Assembly (NCBI GenBank): GCA_029052085.1 | Contig: JAIDJS010000175.1 | Coordinates: 1 to 9,274 of the forward strand | From: Eubacterium sp. | Lineage (GTDB): Bacteria > Bacillota > Clostridia > Oscillospirales > Acutalibacteraceae | Length of the DNA: 9,274 nt | Direction of reading: 5' to 3' | Part shown: in pieces, positions 1 through 6,993 of the stretch | Position numbering within the stretch: position 1 is the stretch's first letter | Layout: each line of letters opens with the position of its first letter | Position numbers and translations under genes: made by a program | Notes under the pieces: model-generated | What the model was told of the DNA's origin: nothing | What the model saw: only the letters and a program-made list of their open reading frames with translations | Databases searched by the model: none

Positions 1-2714
1 GTATTATATCTCATACCGCTTTCCTGAGGCTTAACATACACCTCGTGCATATCAGAAACCTTAAGCTCTGAAACCGCAAAAACGGAATGCTCTTTGAAAT
101 CGGAAAGCGTTAACATATCATAGCCGAAATATTTAACATTTGAAAAGCTTTTCGGCATTTCAAGTGTAATACCAAGCCTCGGAACATTGCTTACCTTAAG
201 ATTTTTATAGCAATAATCAATCTTAATTTCTCCGCTGCCGTAAATCCTGTATGTTACAAGAAGCTTACCAAGCCTTCTGCATTTTGGCGAAACAAGCTTA
301 TATTCGGCATTCAATACAACCGCATTATCCTCTATATGATAATATTCCTTTTGCTTTTTGCTTTCAAATGCCAGCTTATCAATACCTTTTTTATGCCAAT
401 TTCTGCACAGATACATATCATTATCAAGCGGCGCTCTGTATAGCTCGGGGTTAAAGCCCTTTGCCGTACCGAGAGGACTTTGATTGAAAAGCTGTTTTCC
501 ATTATAAACATAGCTTTCAAGCACACAGTTTGCTGTATTATAAACCATTTCAAACTTATCCGTGCTGATGAAAAGCTTTCTTTCACTGTTGGAAACTTTC
601 GGTGCTTCGCTTTCAGCTATCGGCTCTGCCTTATAATCATCACTGAGAACAATCTGCTCTCTTGCGATATGCTTTTCGCCGTCAAAGTAATTGAAAACGA
701 TAACCGTATGATGATTAACAGAATAATCAATTTCCTGCGCAACGGTTCGAGTTGGCTCAATCTCAAGTTCAAATTCGCCGTTTTCAGCTTCGATGCCATT
801 ATTTAATACAGAGTATTTAACCGTGCATTTCTGCGTCTTGAAATAGCTTTTGCTTGTAAATTCAAATGTATGATTCTCTTTGTGCTTTGCTCTTATCGGG
901 CGATAGCAGTTTTTCATCTGAACAGCACCTGTATGCGGTGTTCTGTCAGCATTAAACAAACCATCAACACAGAAATTACTGTCGTGCTTCCATTCGCCGT
1001 GATCGCCGCCATAGGTGTATTTATAATCGCCGTTTTCGTGGTAAACCGCATGATCTGCAAATTCCCAGATACAGCCGCCCATCATAATATCACTTGAATA
1101 AAAGGCTTTGACATAGCGTTCCAAATCGCCTGCACCAACACCCATTGCATGAGCGTATTCACAAAGGAAGAACGGTTTTTCATAATACTTTGAGCGAAGC
1201 CCCCTACCTGCTGCAATCTTTTCACAGATTGGCTGAGAAGTATACATTTCAGAATGAACATCATAAGAAAAACGGCGTGTTCGTGTTGCGCCCTCATAAT
1301 GAATCGGAATTGCTGTTAATTCTTTCAAATTCTTATAGCAATAATCCTGACATTTTATGCCGCCTGCTTCATTTCCGAGCGACCACATTGTAATACTCGG
1401 GCTGTTTTTATCACGCTGGAACATTCTGTTTACCCTATCCCAGTAATGCCCCTTCCACTGCGGATTATTACTGATAAGATTGGGTCTGTATGGGCCGTCA
1501 CAGCAAACACCATGTGCTTCAATATCTGCCTCATCAACAACATAAATGCCATATTCATCGCAAAGTTCAATGAATGCAGGATCAGGAGGATAATGAGATG
1601 TACGAACGCAGTTTACATTATATTCCTTGAAAATCTTAATATCCTTTTCAAGATCTTCCATCGTCATTACATAGCCTGCTTTTGCAGTTGTATCATGATG
1701 ATTTACGCCAAGAAGCTTAATTCGTTTATTATTGAAATAGAAAATATTCTTTCTGATTTCAACATGCCTGAAGCCGATTTTCTTTCTTATAATCTCTTCT
1801 GTTTCGTCCTCGTCTGAAAGTGATATATACAAATCATAAAGCTTTGGTATTTCAGCACTCCATTCTTCAACATCAAGCACATCAAAGGTTATTTTATCCG
1901 TTTTACCCGGACAGACGCTGATTGTTTTTTCAGCAATAACCTTGTCCTTATCCTTGATAACGGCATTAAATGAAACCTCTGATTTAAGTTTAAGCTGAGG
2001 AATAACATCAAGCATATATGAGCCGTCCTGATTATATGTAATATTCGCTTCAAAATCATAGATTGAATTATCGCCTGTTCTGTAAATAAGAACATCACGG
2101 AAAATGCCGTTGCTTCTGAACATATCCTGAGCTTCAATATAGGTTCCGTTGCACCATTTATGAACAACGGCGGCAATTTCGTTTTCGCCGTCTGCAAGAT
2201 ACGGGGTTATATCAAATTCGGCGGTATTATGACTGCCCTCACTATAACCGACATAATTGCCGTTTACAAAAACATCAAGGCTTCCTGCAACGCCAAGAAA
2301 GGCAACGCTGAAATTACCTGTTGTATCACTTATAATAAACTTTTTTGAATAAACAGCAACCGGGCAATCTTCCGGAAAATTAGGAGGATCAACATTGAAC
2401 TGATAACGCTGATTAACATAATACGGTCTTTCATAGCCGGTATACTGCCACATAGACGGAACCGGAACCGTATCCATATTTTCATTGTCTGTATCAAATT
2501 CATCAGGCATTTCGGAAACCTTTGAATAGTATTTGAAATTCCATTCTCCTGACAAAACAGCAACTCTTGAAGAATGATACCTTTCTGTTCTTATATCCGT
2601 TTTTTCAAGCTCTTCGCTATCTGAAAAAGGAATAAAATATGCACGCGGGGTTAAAAGATTTTCAGAATAAACATTAAAATTCTTATAATTATCTTTCTTT
2701 AATTTGTAAATCAT
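1..2714 (-). CDS. Glycoside hydrolase family 2 beta-galactosidase (LacZ type), 3' end cut off by window edge
   Basis: Likely hydrolyses terminal beta-galactosides such as lactose; cytoplasmic, as no signal peptide is visible. The frame is open for 904 codons from ATG 2714 to the left edge with no stop, so the C-terminus is missing (E. coli LacZ has about 1,024 residues). The start follows a GGAG at 2722-2725. The order matches LacZ: sugar-binding jelly roll (about 50-220, with VPSMWQYTGY, NVDPPNFP and EFDITPYL), Ig-like domain (about 220-330), TIM barrel (about 330-620), then the start of the C-terminal beta-sandwich (from about 720). Active-site residues are present: HYPP at H374, Mg-ligand pair E399/H401 in DEADIEAHG, acid/base E449 in SLGNEAG, and nucleophile E519 in LCEYAHAMG. 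Some normally conserved neighbours differ (N to V after HAMG, N-H to N-S before the acid/base), so specificity may differ from lactose. It lies 18 bases after the acetyltransferase gene, probably in one transcript. The family is certain; the substrate is inferred. Confidence 0.93.
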   Translation of the reverse strand, partial: MIYKLKKDNYKNFNVYSENLLTPRAYFIPFSDSEELEKTDIRTERYHSSRVAVLSGEWNFKYYSKVSEMPDEFDTDNENMDTVPVPSMWQYTGYERPYYVNQRYQFNVDPPNFPEDCPVAVYSKKFIISDTTGNFSVAFLGVAGSLDVFVNGNYVGYSEGSHNTAEFDITPYLADGENEIAAVVHKWCNGTYIEAQDMFRSNGIFRDVLIYRTGDNSIYDFEANITYNQDGSYMLDVIPQLKLKSEVSFNAVIKDKDKVIAEKTISVCPGKTDKITFDVLDVEEWSAEIPKLYDLYISLSDEDETEEIIRKKIGFRHVEIRKNIFYFNNKRIKLLGVNHHDTTAKAGYVMTMEDLEKDIKIFKEYNVNCVRTSHYPPDPAFIELCDEYGIYVVDEADIEAHGVCCDGPYRPNLISNNPQWKGHYWDRVNRMFQRDKNSPSITMWSLGNEAGGIKCQDYCYKNLKELTAIPIHYEGATRTRRFSYDVHSEMYTSQPICEKIAAGRGLRSKYYEKPFFLCEYAHAMGVGAGDLERYVKAFYSSDIMMGGCIWEFADHAVYHENGDYKYTYGGDHGEWKHDSNFCVDGLFNADRTPHTGAVQMKNCYRPIRAKHKENHTFEFTSKSYFKTQKCTVKYSVLNNGIEAENGEFELEIEPTRTVAQEIDYSVNHHTVIVFNYFDGEKHIAREQIVLSDDYKAEPIAESEAPKVSNSERKLFISTDKFEMVYNTANCVLESYVYNGKQLFNQSPLGTAKGFNPELYRAPLDNDMYLCRNWHKKGIDKLAFESKKQKEYYHIEDNAVVLNAEYKLVSPKCRRLGKLLVTYRIYGSGEIKIDYCYKNLKVSNVPRLGITLEMPKSFSNVKYFGYDMLTLSDFKEHSVFAVSELKVSDMHEVYVKPQESGMRYN

Positions 2715-2732
2715 AATAAGACTCCGTTCATA

Positions 2733-3206
2733 TTAATTTAAAATGGTTTCAAGGTGAGTTTTCTGCGGTTTCAAGCCGCATTTTTCATAAAACTTCATAG
2801 CTGATTCATTGCAGTTCCATACATTAAGAGTCAGATTGTAGCAGCCGTTTTCCTTTGCAAAGGAAACTGTATAATCGTACAGGCACTTTCCGATATGATG
2901 ACCTCTTACACTTTCATCAACACACAAATCATCAATATAAAGTGTTTTAACATCAGTTAAAATATTATTGTTTATATGCCGCTCAAAAATGCTGAAAACA
3001 TAACCTAAAACCCTGTTTTCTTCATCCACGGCAACAAATACGGGCTTTTCATCATCAGAAATGATTTCAATAAGCTCTTCTTCTGTATACTTTTGCGCTC
3101 CGTATTTAAACAAATCGGGCCTGCCGTTATGATGAACAAGGCAAACCTGCCTTAATAAATCATTGATTTTGGGAATATCTATTTTTTCTGCCCGGCGAAT
3201 AAGCAT
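2733..3206 (-). CDS. GNAT-family N-acetyltransferase
   Basis: A 157-residue single-domain GNAT protein, predicted to move an acetyl group from acetyl-CoA to an amine; the acceptor is unknown. The fold signs are an N-terminal beta strand MLIRRAEKIDIPKIN, a central strand with VFVAVDEENRVLGYVF (about 56-71), the acetyl-CoA loop VRGHHIGKCLYDY (100-112), and the C-terminal LNVWNCNESAMKFYEKCGL segment (about 127-145). The loop has His where the usual R-G-x-G-x-G/A pattern has its first glycine, a change seen in other family members. The start is fixed by an AGGAGGA-type ribosome binding site at 3210-3216. The stop is 18 bases before the beta-galactosidase start, so the two genes are likely co-transcribed. 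A link between acetylation and galactoside use is possible but not shown by the sequence. Confidence 0.9.
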   Translation of the reverse strand: MLIRRAEKIDIPKINDLLRQVCLVHHNGRPDLFKYGAQKYTEEELIEIISDDEKPVFVAVDEENRVLGYVFSIFERHINNNILTDVKTLYIDDLCVDESVRGHHIGKCLYDYTVSFAKENGCYNLTLNVWNCNESAMKFYEKCGLKPQKTHLETILN

Positions 3207-3235
3207 AATATCCTCCTATATTAAATAAAAACTCA

Positions 3236-3264
3236 GTTATATATAATATTAACATAAAACTTAA
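3236..3264 (-). promoter_or_regulatory. Weak candidate promoter for the acetyltransferase/beta-galactosidase unit
   Basis: Read on the minus strand, TTAAGT (3259-3264) and TATAAC (3236-3241) are spaced by 17 bases, about 30 bases upstream of the acetyltransferase start. The -10 matches the consensus at five of six bases but the -35 at only three. The whole spacer 3207-3347 is very AT-rich, so chance matches are likely. No convincing operator or catabolite-control site was found here. Confidence 0.25.
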
Positions 3265-3331
3265 TAGAAATCTACCATTTATTCACTGCATTTTTTGTAA
3301 TAATTTTCCCTAAACGAAAATATATATTATC

Positions 3332-3342
3332 AAGGACGGTGA
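3332..3342 (+). promoter_or_regulatory. Ribosome binding site of spoIIID (decides a TTG start)
   Basis: AAGGACGGTGA resembles the full Shine-Dalgarno AAGGAGGTGA with one extra C. It ends 5 bases before TTG 3348. The in-frame GTG at 3339 lies inside this motif, so it cannot be the start. Confidence 0.7.
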
Positions 3343-3347
3343 AACAC

Positions 3348-3605
3348 TTGAATGGTAATGTTGAAAAAAGATGCATTGAAATCGGAAAATACATAAGAGA
3401 TACAGGAGCAACCGTAAGACAGGCAGGCGCAGTTTTCGGAATAAGCAAATCCACGGTACATATTGACGTTACAAAAAGGCTTTATGAAATAGACAAAACA
3501 CTTTATGAGGAAGTAGCAAAGGTTTTGCAGGAAAACAAGGCAGAGCGCCACATAAGAGGCGGAAACGCAACAAAAAAGAAATACAGCAATTACAAAAAGA
3601 ATTGA
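3348..3605 (+). CDS. spoIIID: SpoIIID, mother-cell sporulation transcription regulator
   Basis: An 85-residue DNA-binding protein closely resembling Bacillus subtilis SpoIIID. In that organism it acts in the mother cell after sigma-E, activating some genes (including sigK) and repressing others. Visible features are IEIGKYIRDTGATVR (10-24), a helix-turn-helix at about 22-45 containing FGISKSTVHIDVTKRL, and the basic C-terminal part RHIRGGNATKKKY (67-79), which also helps DNA binding in the known protein. I chose TTG at 3348: it has a proper ribosome binding site and gives exactly the 16 residues before the end of IGKYI that B. subtilis SpoIIID has. Upstream is a divergent acetyltransferase, downstream proC. 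No clear sigma-E promoter (CATACAMT-like -10) could be assigned in 3207-3331. There is no hairpin with a T run after the stop, so readthrough into proC is possible. Confidence 0.95.
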   Translation: MNGNVEKRCIEIGKYIRDTGATVRQAGAVFGISKSTVHIDVTKRLYEIDKTLYEEVAKVLQENKAERHIRGGNATKKKYSNYKKN

Positions 3606-3630
3606 TATTTTTTCTTCTGCGTGGTAGTAT
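3602..3630 (+). promoter_or_regulatory. Candidate sigma-A promoter for proC, extended -10
   Basis: TTGATA (3602-3607) and TAGTAT (3625-3630) are 17 bases apart, with TG at 3622-3623 making an extended -10. The predicted start of transcription, near 3637, gives a leader of about 30 bases before the proC ATG. The -35 overlaps the spoIIID stop codon. The -35 matches five of six consensus bases, the -10 four of six. Confidence 0.5.
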
Positions 3631-3646
3631 ATATCTAAGATATATA
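3628..3646. repeat. Perfect 9-base inverted repeat over the putative proC transcription start
   Basis: TATATATCT (3628-3636), one A, then AGATATATA (3638-3646) form a perfect inverted repeat with a one-base centre. It covers the end of the candidate -10 and the predicted start point. It has no T run, so it is not a terminator. It could be an operator, or a chance AT-rich palindrome. Confidence 0.6.
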
Positions 3647-3653
3647 TGCACAC

Positions 3654-3660
3654 AGGAGGA
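3654..3660 (+). promoter_or_regulatory. Ribosome binding site of proC (decides the start)
   Basis: AGGAGGA ends 6 bases before ATG 3667. An upstream in-frame ATG at 3646 precedes this site and has no ribosome binding site of its own, so translation should begin at 3667. Confidence 0.9.
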
Positions 3661-3666
3661 CTTATT

Positions 3667-4464
3667 ATGTCTATCGGATTTATCGGCTGCGGAAATATGG
3701 GAGCAGCAATTATAAAAGGAATCACAGAAGCAGGAATTGTTGAAAAAAGCAAGGTTTTTGCCTTTGATCCATATGAGCCAAGCATTGACAAGGCGGTTAA
3801 AGATTACGGAATTACAAAATGCAGTAATGCAAAAGAAATTGTTCTGAATTCAGATTTTGTTGTTCTTGCTGTCAAACCAAACATGATTGCCTCTGTTCTT
3901 GAAGAAATCAACTTTGAGCTTGGGAAAAAGGACACGGTTATCATTTCAATTGCAGCAGGAAAAACACTTGAATTTTTAAGGGATAACCTTACCCACGATA
4001 ACAAATTAGTCAGATTTATGCCGAATATAAACGCAAAGGTTGCTGCTGCCTGCAGTGCATACTGTACAAACAATCTTGTTGCGGATGAAGAAAAAAAAGA
4101 AATTGAAAACATCTTTGGCGCAGTCGGAACAATTATTGCGCTCCCGGAAAGCAGTTTTTCACTTTTCGGTGTACTTGCCGGCTGCTCTCCTGCTTTCGTT
4201 TATATGTTTATTGATGCACTTGCAAGAGCGGGTGTTAAAAACGGAATGAAAAAGGATACTGCTCTCAAAATTGCCGCACAGTCTGTTTTAGGCAGTGCAA
4301 AAATGATTTTAGAGAGCGACACGCATCCGTTTGAGCTGATTGATCAGGTTTGCTCCCCGGGCGGAACAACAATCGAAGGCGTAACCTCTCTTCAGGCAGA
4401 CGGCTTTGAAGCAGCAATCCATAAAGCAGTGGATAAAGCTGTTGATAAGGACAGCAGATTATAA
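3667..4464 (+). CDS. proC: Pyrroline-5-carboxylate reductase (last step of proline synthesis)
   Basis: A 265-residue cytoplasmic enzyme of normal family length. It reduces 1-pyrroline-5-carboxylate to L-proline with NAD(P)H. The N-terminal Rossmann fold shows the dinucleotide motif GFIGCGNMG (4-12) and VLAVKPN (66-72). The C-terminal helical dimer domain carries the family signature QVCSPGGTTIEGVTSLQ (227-243), with the serine and double threonine of the substrate site. The motif usually written MPNTPA reads MPNINA here (118-123), so Thr-Pro is replaced by Ile-Asn; everything else fits. The start is ATG 3667, behind a consensus ribosome binding site. The gene appears to have its own promoter overlapping the end of spoIIID and is closed by a strong terminator at 4478-4514. 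With no other proline genes nearby, it stands as a separate unit. Confidence 0.95.
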   Translation: MSIGFIGCGNMGAAIIKGITEAGIVEKSKVFAFDPYEPSIDKAVKDYGITKCSNAKEIVLNSDFVVLAVKPNMIASVLEEINFELGKKDTVIISIAAGKTLEFLRDNLTHDNKLVRFMPNINAKVAAACSAYCTNNLVADEEKKEIENIFGAVGTIIALPESSFSLFGVLAGCSPAFVYMFIDALARAGVKNGMKKDTALKIAAQSVLGSAKMILESDTHPFELIDQVCSPGGTTIEGVTSLQADGFEAAIHKAVDKAVDKDSRL

Positions 4465-4477
4465 AAGGATACAAAAG

Positions 4478-4514
4478 CACCTCAAAGATTGAACATCTTT
4501 GAGGTGTATTTTTT
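4478..4514 (+). terminator. Rho-independent terminator of proC, possibly bidirectional
   Basis: CACCTCAAAGAT (4478-4489) pairs perfectly with ATCTTTGAGGTG (4495-4506) around a 5-base loop, and the stem is followed by TATTTTTT. It starts 13 bases after the proC stop and lies just beyond the end of the convergent permease gene (4531). On the minus strand the hairpin is followed by only four T's, so termination in that direction would be weaker. Confidence 0.93.
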
Positions 4515-4530
4515 ATGGATAGCATTAACT

Positions 4531-5670
4531 TTAATCTGCCATAATCTTTTTCAGCGAAATATGTTTTATTTTTTCAGAACAGAAAAGCATAACCGCTTCA
4601 TAGAAAACAACAAAGGTTACAATTGTAATAACAAACGCTTTGAAATTAAAATGAAATTCAGCTATATCATCCACATTTCCGAATACAACATTTACCATAA
4701 GCTTAAGAAGTCCGTATTGGTATCCTGTTCCAACCGCAAAGCCGATATAGGCAAATGGTCTGTATCCGCCGAGAACAGCCTTGCTGCAAGAGTGATATGG
4801 ATACCCAAAGGCATTCATAAGCGAAATATTTACAGAATTAAATTTAACAACAGAGGATACAGCAAGAAACAGCGTTATACAGGAAAACAAGATACCGATA
4901 GCAGCCATCAGAACACTCATCATAATATCAGCATATTCCTTCATACTGAAAGACATCTGCATCGTTGAAGAATAGGAAAAAGCCGAAAGAAAAACAAATA
5001 TCACAAGCGAAATCCTTTGACGGATAATGCCCCTTTTCACTTCATCCATAAATGTAAGATTATCTTTTTTTCCGTTATAACGCTTAATCTTACCCTGCTT
5101 GCCTTTAAGAAGAGTTATTACAGGCGTTTTCAGCCTTACAAAACTGTAAAACACAGAAACAACTGAAAAAAATACGGTTGGCGCAAGAACAAGACAAACA
5201 GGAACAGACGGATGAAAACAAACATCTATATCAGGAAAAAGATGTTCGGCATTCTGTACTTCATAGAATTTGGACATAAAGCAAAAAGCTGCGGCATAGC
5301 CTGCTGCCGTTCCGATAAAAACATTCAATCCGAAAACGGAAAAATCCTTTGCTAATCTGAAACCTGAAAAGCCAAGAGCCTTCAGAATACCAAGCTCTTT
5401 TCCATGATTATCAATATAATTCTTTATATAGAAGCATAAAAGAACTACACTTGTAGCGAGCATGCAGCCGCCCGAAACACCGCACACTACCTTGCTTGTC
5501 ATAAGCTGGGCATCAAGCATTATTTTTGACATTTCATCCGTTATCCGTGCTTCTGCCAAAGATAAATCCATACTGTAATTCATAAAAAGCGTGCATATAA
5601 ACACGGCACAAAATAAAATAATGCTTATCCCTATAAACTTGATACTGTTTTTTAAACCGATTATCATCAC
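4531..5670 (-). CDS. FtsX-like ABC transporter permease
   Basis: A 379-residue integral membrane protein, the membrane partner of the ATPase encoded just upstream. About eight transmembrane segments can be read, in two sets of four: roughly 11-30, 61-82, 111-131, 155-178, then 219-236, 251-277, 303-325 and 345-364. The first set carries the FtsX-type coupling segment KELGILKALGFS (91-102); NSVNISLMNAFGYP (278-291) is its counterpart in the second. The outside loop between helices 1 and 2 is only about 30 residues, unlike the large external domain of MacB or BceB. Translation may start at GTG 5670 or ATG 5667; no good Shine-Dalgarno is visible. The 2-base gap after the ATPase stop suggests translational coupling. 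It is last in the tetR operon and ends near the shared terminator. Substrate unknown; export of a peptide, lipid or drug is plausible. Confidence 0.9.
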   Translation of the reverse strand: MMIIGLKNSIKFIGISIILFCAVFICTLFMNYSMDLSLAEARITDEMSKIMLDAQLMTSKVVCGVSGGCMLATSVVLLCFYIKNYIDNHGKELGILKALGFSGFRLAKDFSVFGLNVFIGTAAGYAAAFCFMSKFYEVQNAEHLFPDIDVCFHPSVPVCLVLAPTVFFSVVSVFYSFVRLKTPVITLLKGKQGKIKRYNGKKDNLTFMDEVKRGIIRQRISLVIFVFLSAFSYSSTMQMSFSMKEYADIMMSVLMAAIGILFSCITLFLAVSSVVKFNSVNISLMNAFGYPYHSCSKAVLGGYRPFAYIGFAVGTGYQYGLLKLMVNVVFGNVDDIAEFHFNFKAFVITIVTFVVFYEAVMLFCSEKIKHISLKKIMAD

Positions 5671-5672
5671 TA

Positions 5673-6365
5673 TTACCAGCCAATCTCATAGGCAGTTTTC
5701 CGAAGTTCATTTGAATAGAAATCAACGATTCTGCCGCTGTTCATTTTTATTACAGTTTCAGCCATTTCCGATATATTCTCATTATGCGTAACCATAATAA
5801 CCGTAAAGCCATATTCTTTTTGCAGATTGCTGATATAATCAAGCACCAATCTGCCTGTTTCTTCATCAAGCGCCCCCGTTGGCTCATCAAGAAAAAGCAC
5901 ATCCGGCTTTTTTGCCAATGCTCTTGCAAGTGAAACACGCTGCTGTTCTCCGCCGCTGAGTTCGCTTGGATATTTTTTGATTTTATCCTTTAAGCCAACT
6001 GCTTCAATTATCTTTCTGTAATCATGGTTTCCTGCTAAATCAGCACACATTTTTACATTTCTGTCTACATTCATATTTGCAAGCAGATAGTATTGCTGAA
6101 AAACAAAACCTATATTGTCTTTTCTGAAAGAGGTTAATTCGCTGTCCGTCAATTCCGTTATATCCAAATCATCATAAAGAACCGCACCGTTATCCGCTCT
6201 TTCAAGCCCCGAAATAATATTAAGAAGCGTTGATTTTCCTGAGCCGGAGGCACCCAATATAACAACAAAATCATTATTATGAATATCAAATGATATTCCC
6301 TTAAGAACCTTCACGGAATTCCCCTTAGTTCCGTATGATTTTTCTAAATTTCTGACTGAAATCAC
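5673..6365 (-). CDS. ABC transporter ATP-binding protein (MacB/LolD type)
   Basis: A 230-residue ATPase that powers the adjacent FtsX-like permease. All nucleotide-binding motifs are intact: Walker A GASGSGKS (38-45), Q-loop Gln90 in FVFQQYYLL, signature LSGGEQQR (136-143), Walker B VLFLDEP (156-162) with the catalytic Glu161, D-loop GALD, and H-loop His194 in MVTHNE. The [13 protein letters not shown] stretch and the overall length are typical of the MacB/LolD/FtsE branch that works with FtsX-like permeases. The start is GTG 6365, with AAAGGGG at 6376-6382 ten bases upstream. This start overlaps the TetR stop as GTGA, a common sign of coupled translation. There is no other nearby in-frame ATG that would keep the conserved [12 protein letters not shown] beginning. 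The substrate cannot be inferred. Confidence 0.95.
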   Translation of the reverse strand: MISVRNLEKSYGTKGNSVKVLKGISFDIHNNDFVVILGASGSGKSTLLNIISGLERADNGAVLYDDLDITELTDSELTSFRKDNIGFVFQQYYLLANMNVDRNVKMCADLAGNHDYRKIIEAVGLKDKIKKYPSELSGGEQQRVSLARALAKKPDVLFLDEPTGALDEETGRLVLDYISNLQKEYGFTVIMVTHNENISEMAETVIKMNSGRIVDFYSNELRKTAYEIGW

Positions 6366-6940
6366 AATACGTTATCCCCTTTCATACTGTTGATAAGACT
6401 TTTGAACACCTCTGACATCATATCTCCGATTTCCTCTGCGGCAAAGCAGCAGACATCTGTTGCAATAAGCGAAGCAATTCCATGGGTATATATCCACAAA
6501 TGCTTATAAAGCTTTTTCGCTTCAGGCTCTGAAAGAGAATAATACTTCTGAACAGACCCAAGAATTTCCTTATAGTTATCATCAATATCAGGCAAAGTAC
6601 TTAAAACATCCGAAATTTCGCCGCGATTGCTCATAAAAAGCAGTTTAAAAAAATTCGGCTCATTTTTTGCAAACAGTATATACTGCGTACCAACACCCTT
6701 AAACGGTAATTCAGAGGACAGACCAACAACTATGTATTGGTTGTATATGCTTTTCACTGCGTTTACAGTTTCCAGCAAAACATCGTCCATATTTCTGAAC
6801 AAGCTGAAAATAGGCTTTGAGGAGGAACCCAGCCGCTCTGCAAGTGCTCTTGCAGTTATGCTTTCCATTCCGTTTTCTCTTACCATATTCAAGGCAGCCT
6901 CAATGATTTCTTCTTTTGTAAACTTATATTTCGGCGGCAT
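6362..6940 (-). CDS. TetR-family transcriptional regulator
   Basis: A 192-residue repressor-type protein. The N-terminal DNA-binding domain (about 1-60) includes FTKEEIIEAALNMVRENG and the helix-turn-helix ITARALAERLGSSSKPIFSLF (28-48). The C-terminal part (60-192) is the helical ligand and dimer domain, with no recognisable ligand signature. The start ATG 6940 follows AAGGTGAG (minus strand, 6946-6953). The gene is first in an operon with an ABC ATPase, which it overlaps by 4 bases, and a permease. A consensus promoter with a palindrome between the start of transcription and the gene lies upstream. The layout strongly suggests that it represses its own operon and is released by a compound the transporter handles. 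This is inference from layout, not proof. Confidence 0.92.
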   Translation of the reverse strand: MPPKYKFTKEEIIEAALNMVRENGMESITARALAERLGSSSKPIFSLFRNMDDVLLETVNAVKSIYNQYIVVGLSSELPFKGVGTQYILFAKNEPNFFKLLFMSNRGEISDVLSTLPDIDDNYKEILGSVQKYYSLSEPEAKKLYKHLWIYTHGIASLIATDVCCFAAEEIGDMMSEVFKSLINSMKGDNVL

Positions 6941-6960
6941 ACCGTCTCACCTTCCTTTTA

Positions 6961-6980
6961 TAAGCAACAGTTGTTGCGTA
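6961..6980. promoter_or_regulatory. Palindromic putative operator of the TetR-family repressor
   Basis: The core GCAACAGTTGTTGC (6964-6977) is a perfect 14-base palindrome. It extends to TA-n-core-n-TA over 6961-6980 with only one mismatched pair. Size and symmetry suit a TetR-type dimer. It lies just downstream of the -10, at about +7 to +26 of the predicted transcript. Binding there would block transcription. Confidence 0.7.
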
Positions 6981-6993
6981 ACGTCTGTTTTTT

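Noticed and set aside
1446..1817. 123-codon plus-strand open frame, and other plus-strand frames across 251-1817
   Set aside because: They lie antisense to the beta-galactosidase, whose continuous frame carries recognisable motifs throughout. They have no ribosome binding sites or family features.
1889..2563. Minus-strand open frames of 77 and 102 codons
   Set aside because: They are out-of-frame shadows within the beta-galactosidase gene; its true frame is open from 2714 to the window edge.
3253..3260. CATAAAAC as a sigma-E -10 for spoIIID
   Set aside because: It matches the -10 in part, but no suitable -35 lies at the right distance upstream.
3415..3424. A match to the SpoIIID binding consensus (WWRRACARNY) inside spoIIID
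   Set aside because: The motif is degenerate and several chance matches are expected in a window this size; this one lies in coding sequence.
3330..3791. 153-codon minus-strand open frame opposite spoIIID and proC
   Set aside because: It overlaps two genes with clear families on the other strand and shows no recognisable domain or ribosome binding site.
4489..4968. 159-codon plus-strand open frame after proC
   Set aside because: It starts within the proC terminator hairpin and runs antisense to the permease gene. Its composition is low-complexity, as in shadow frames.
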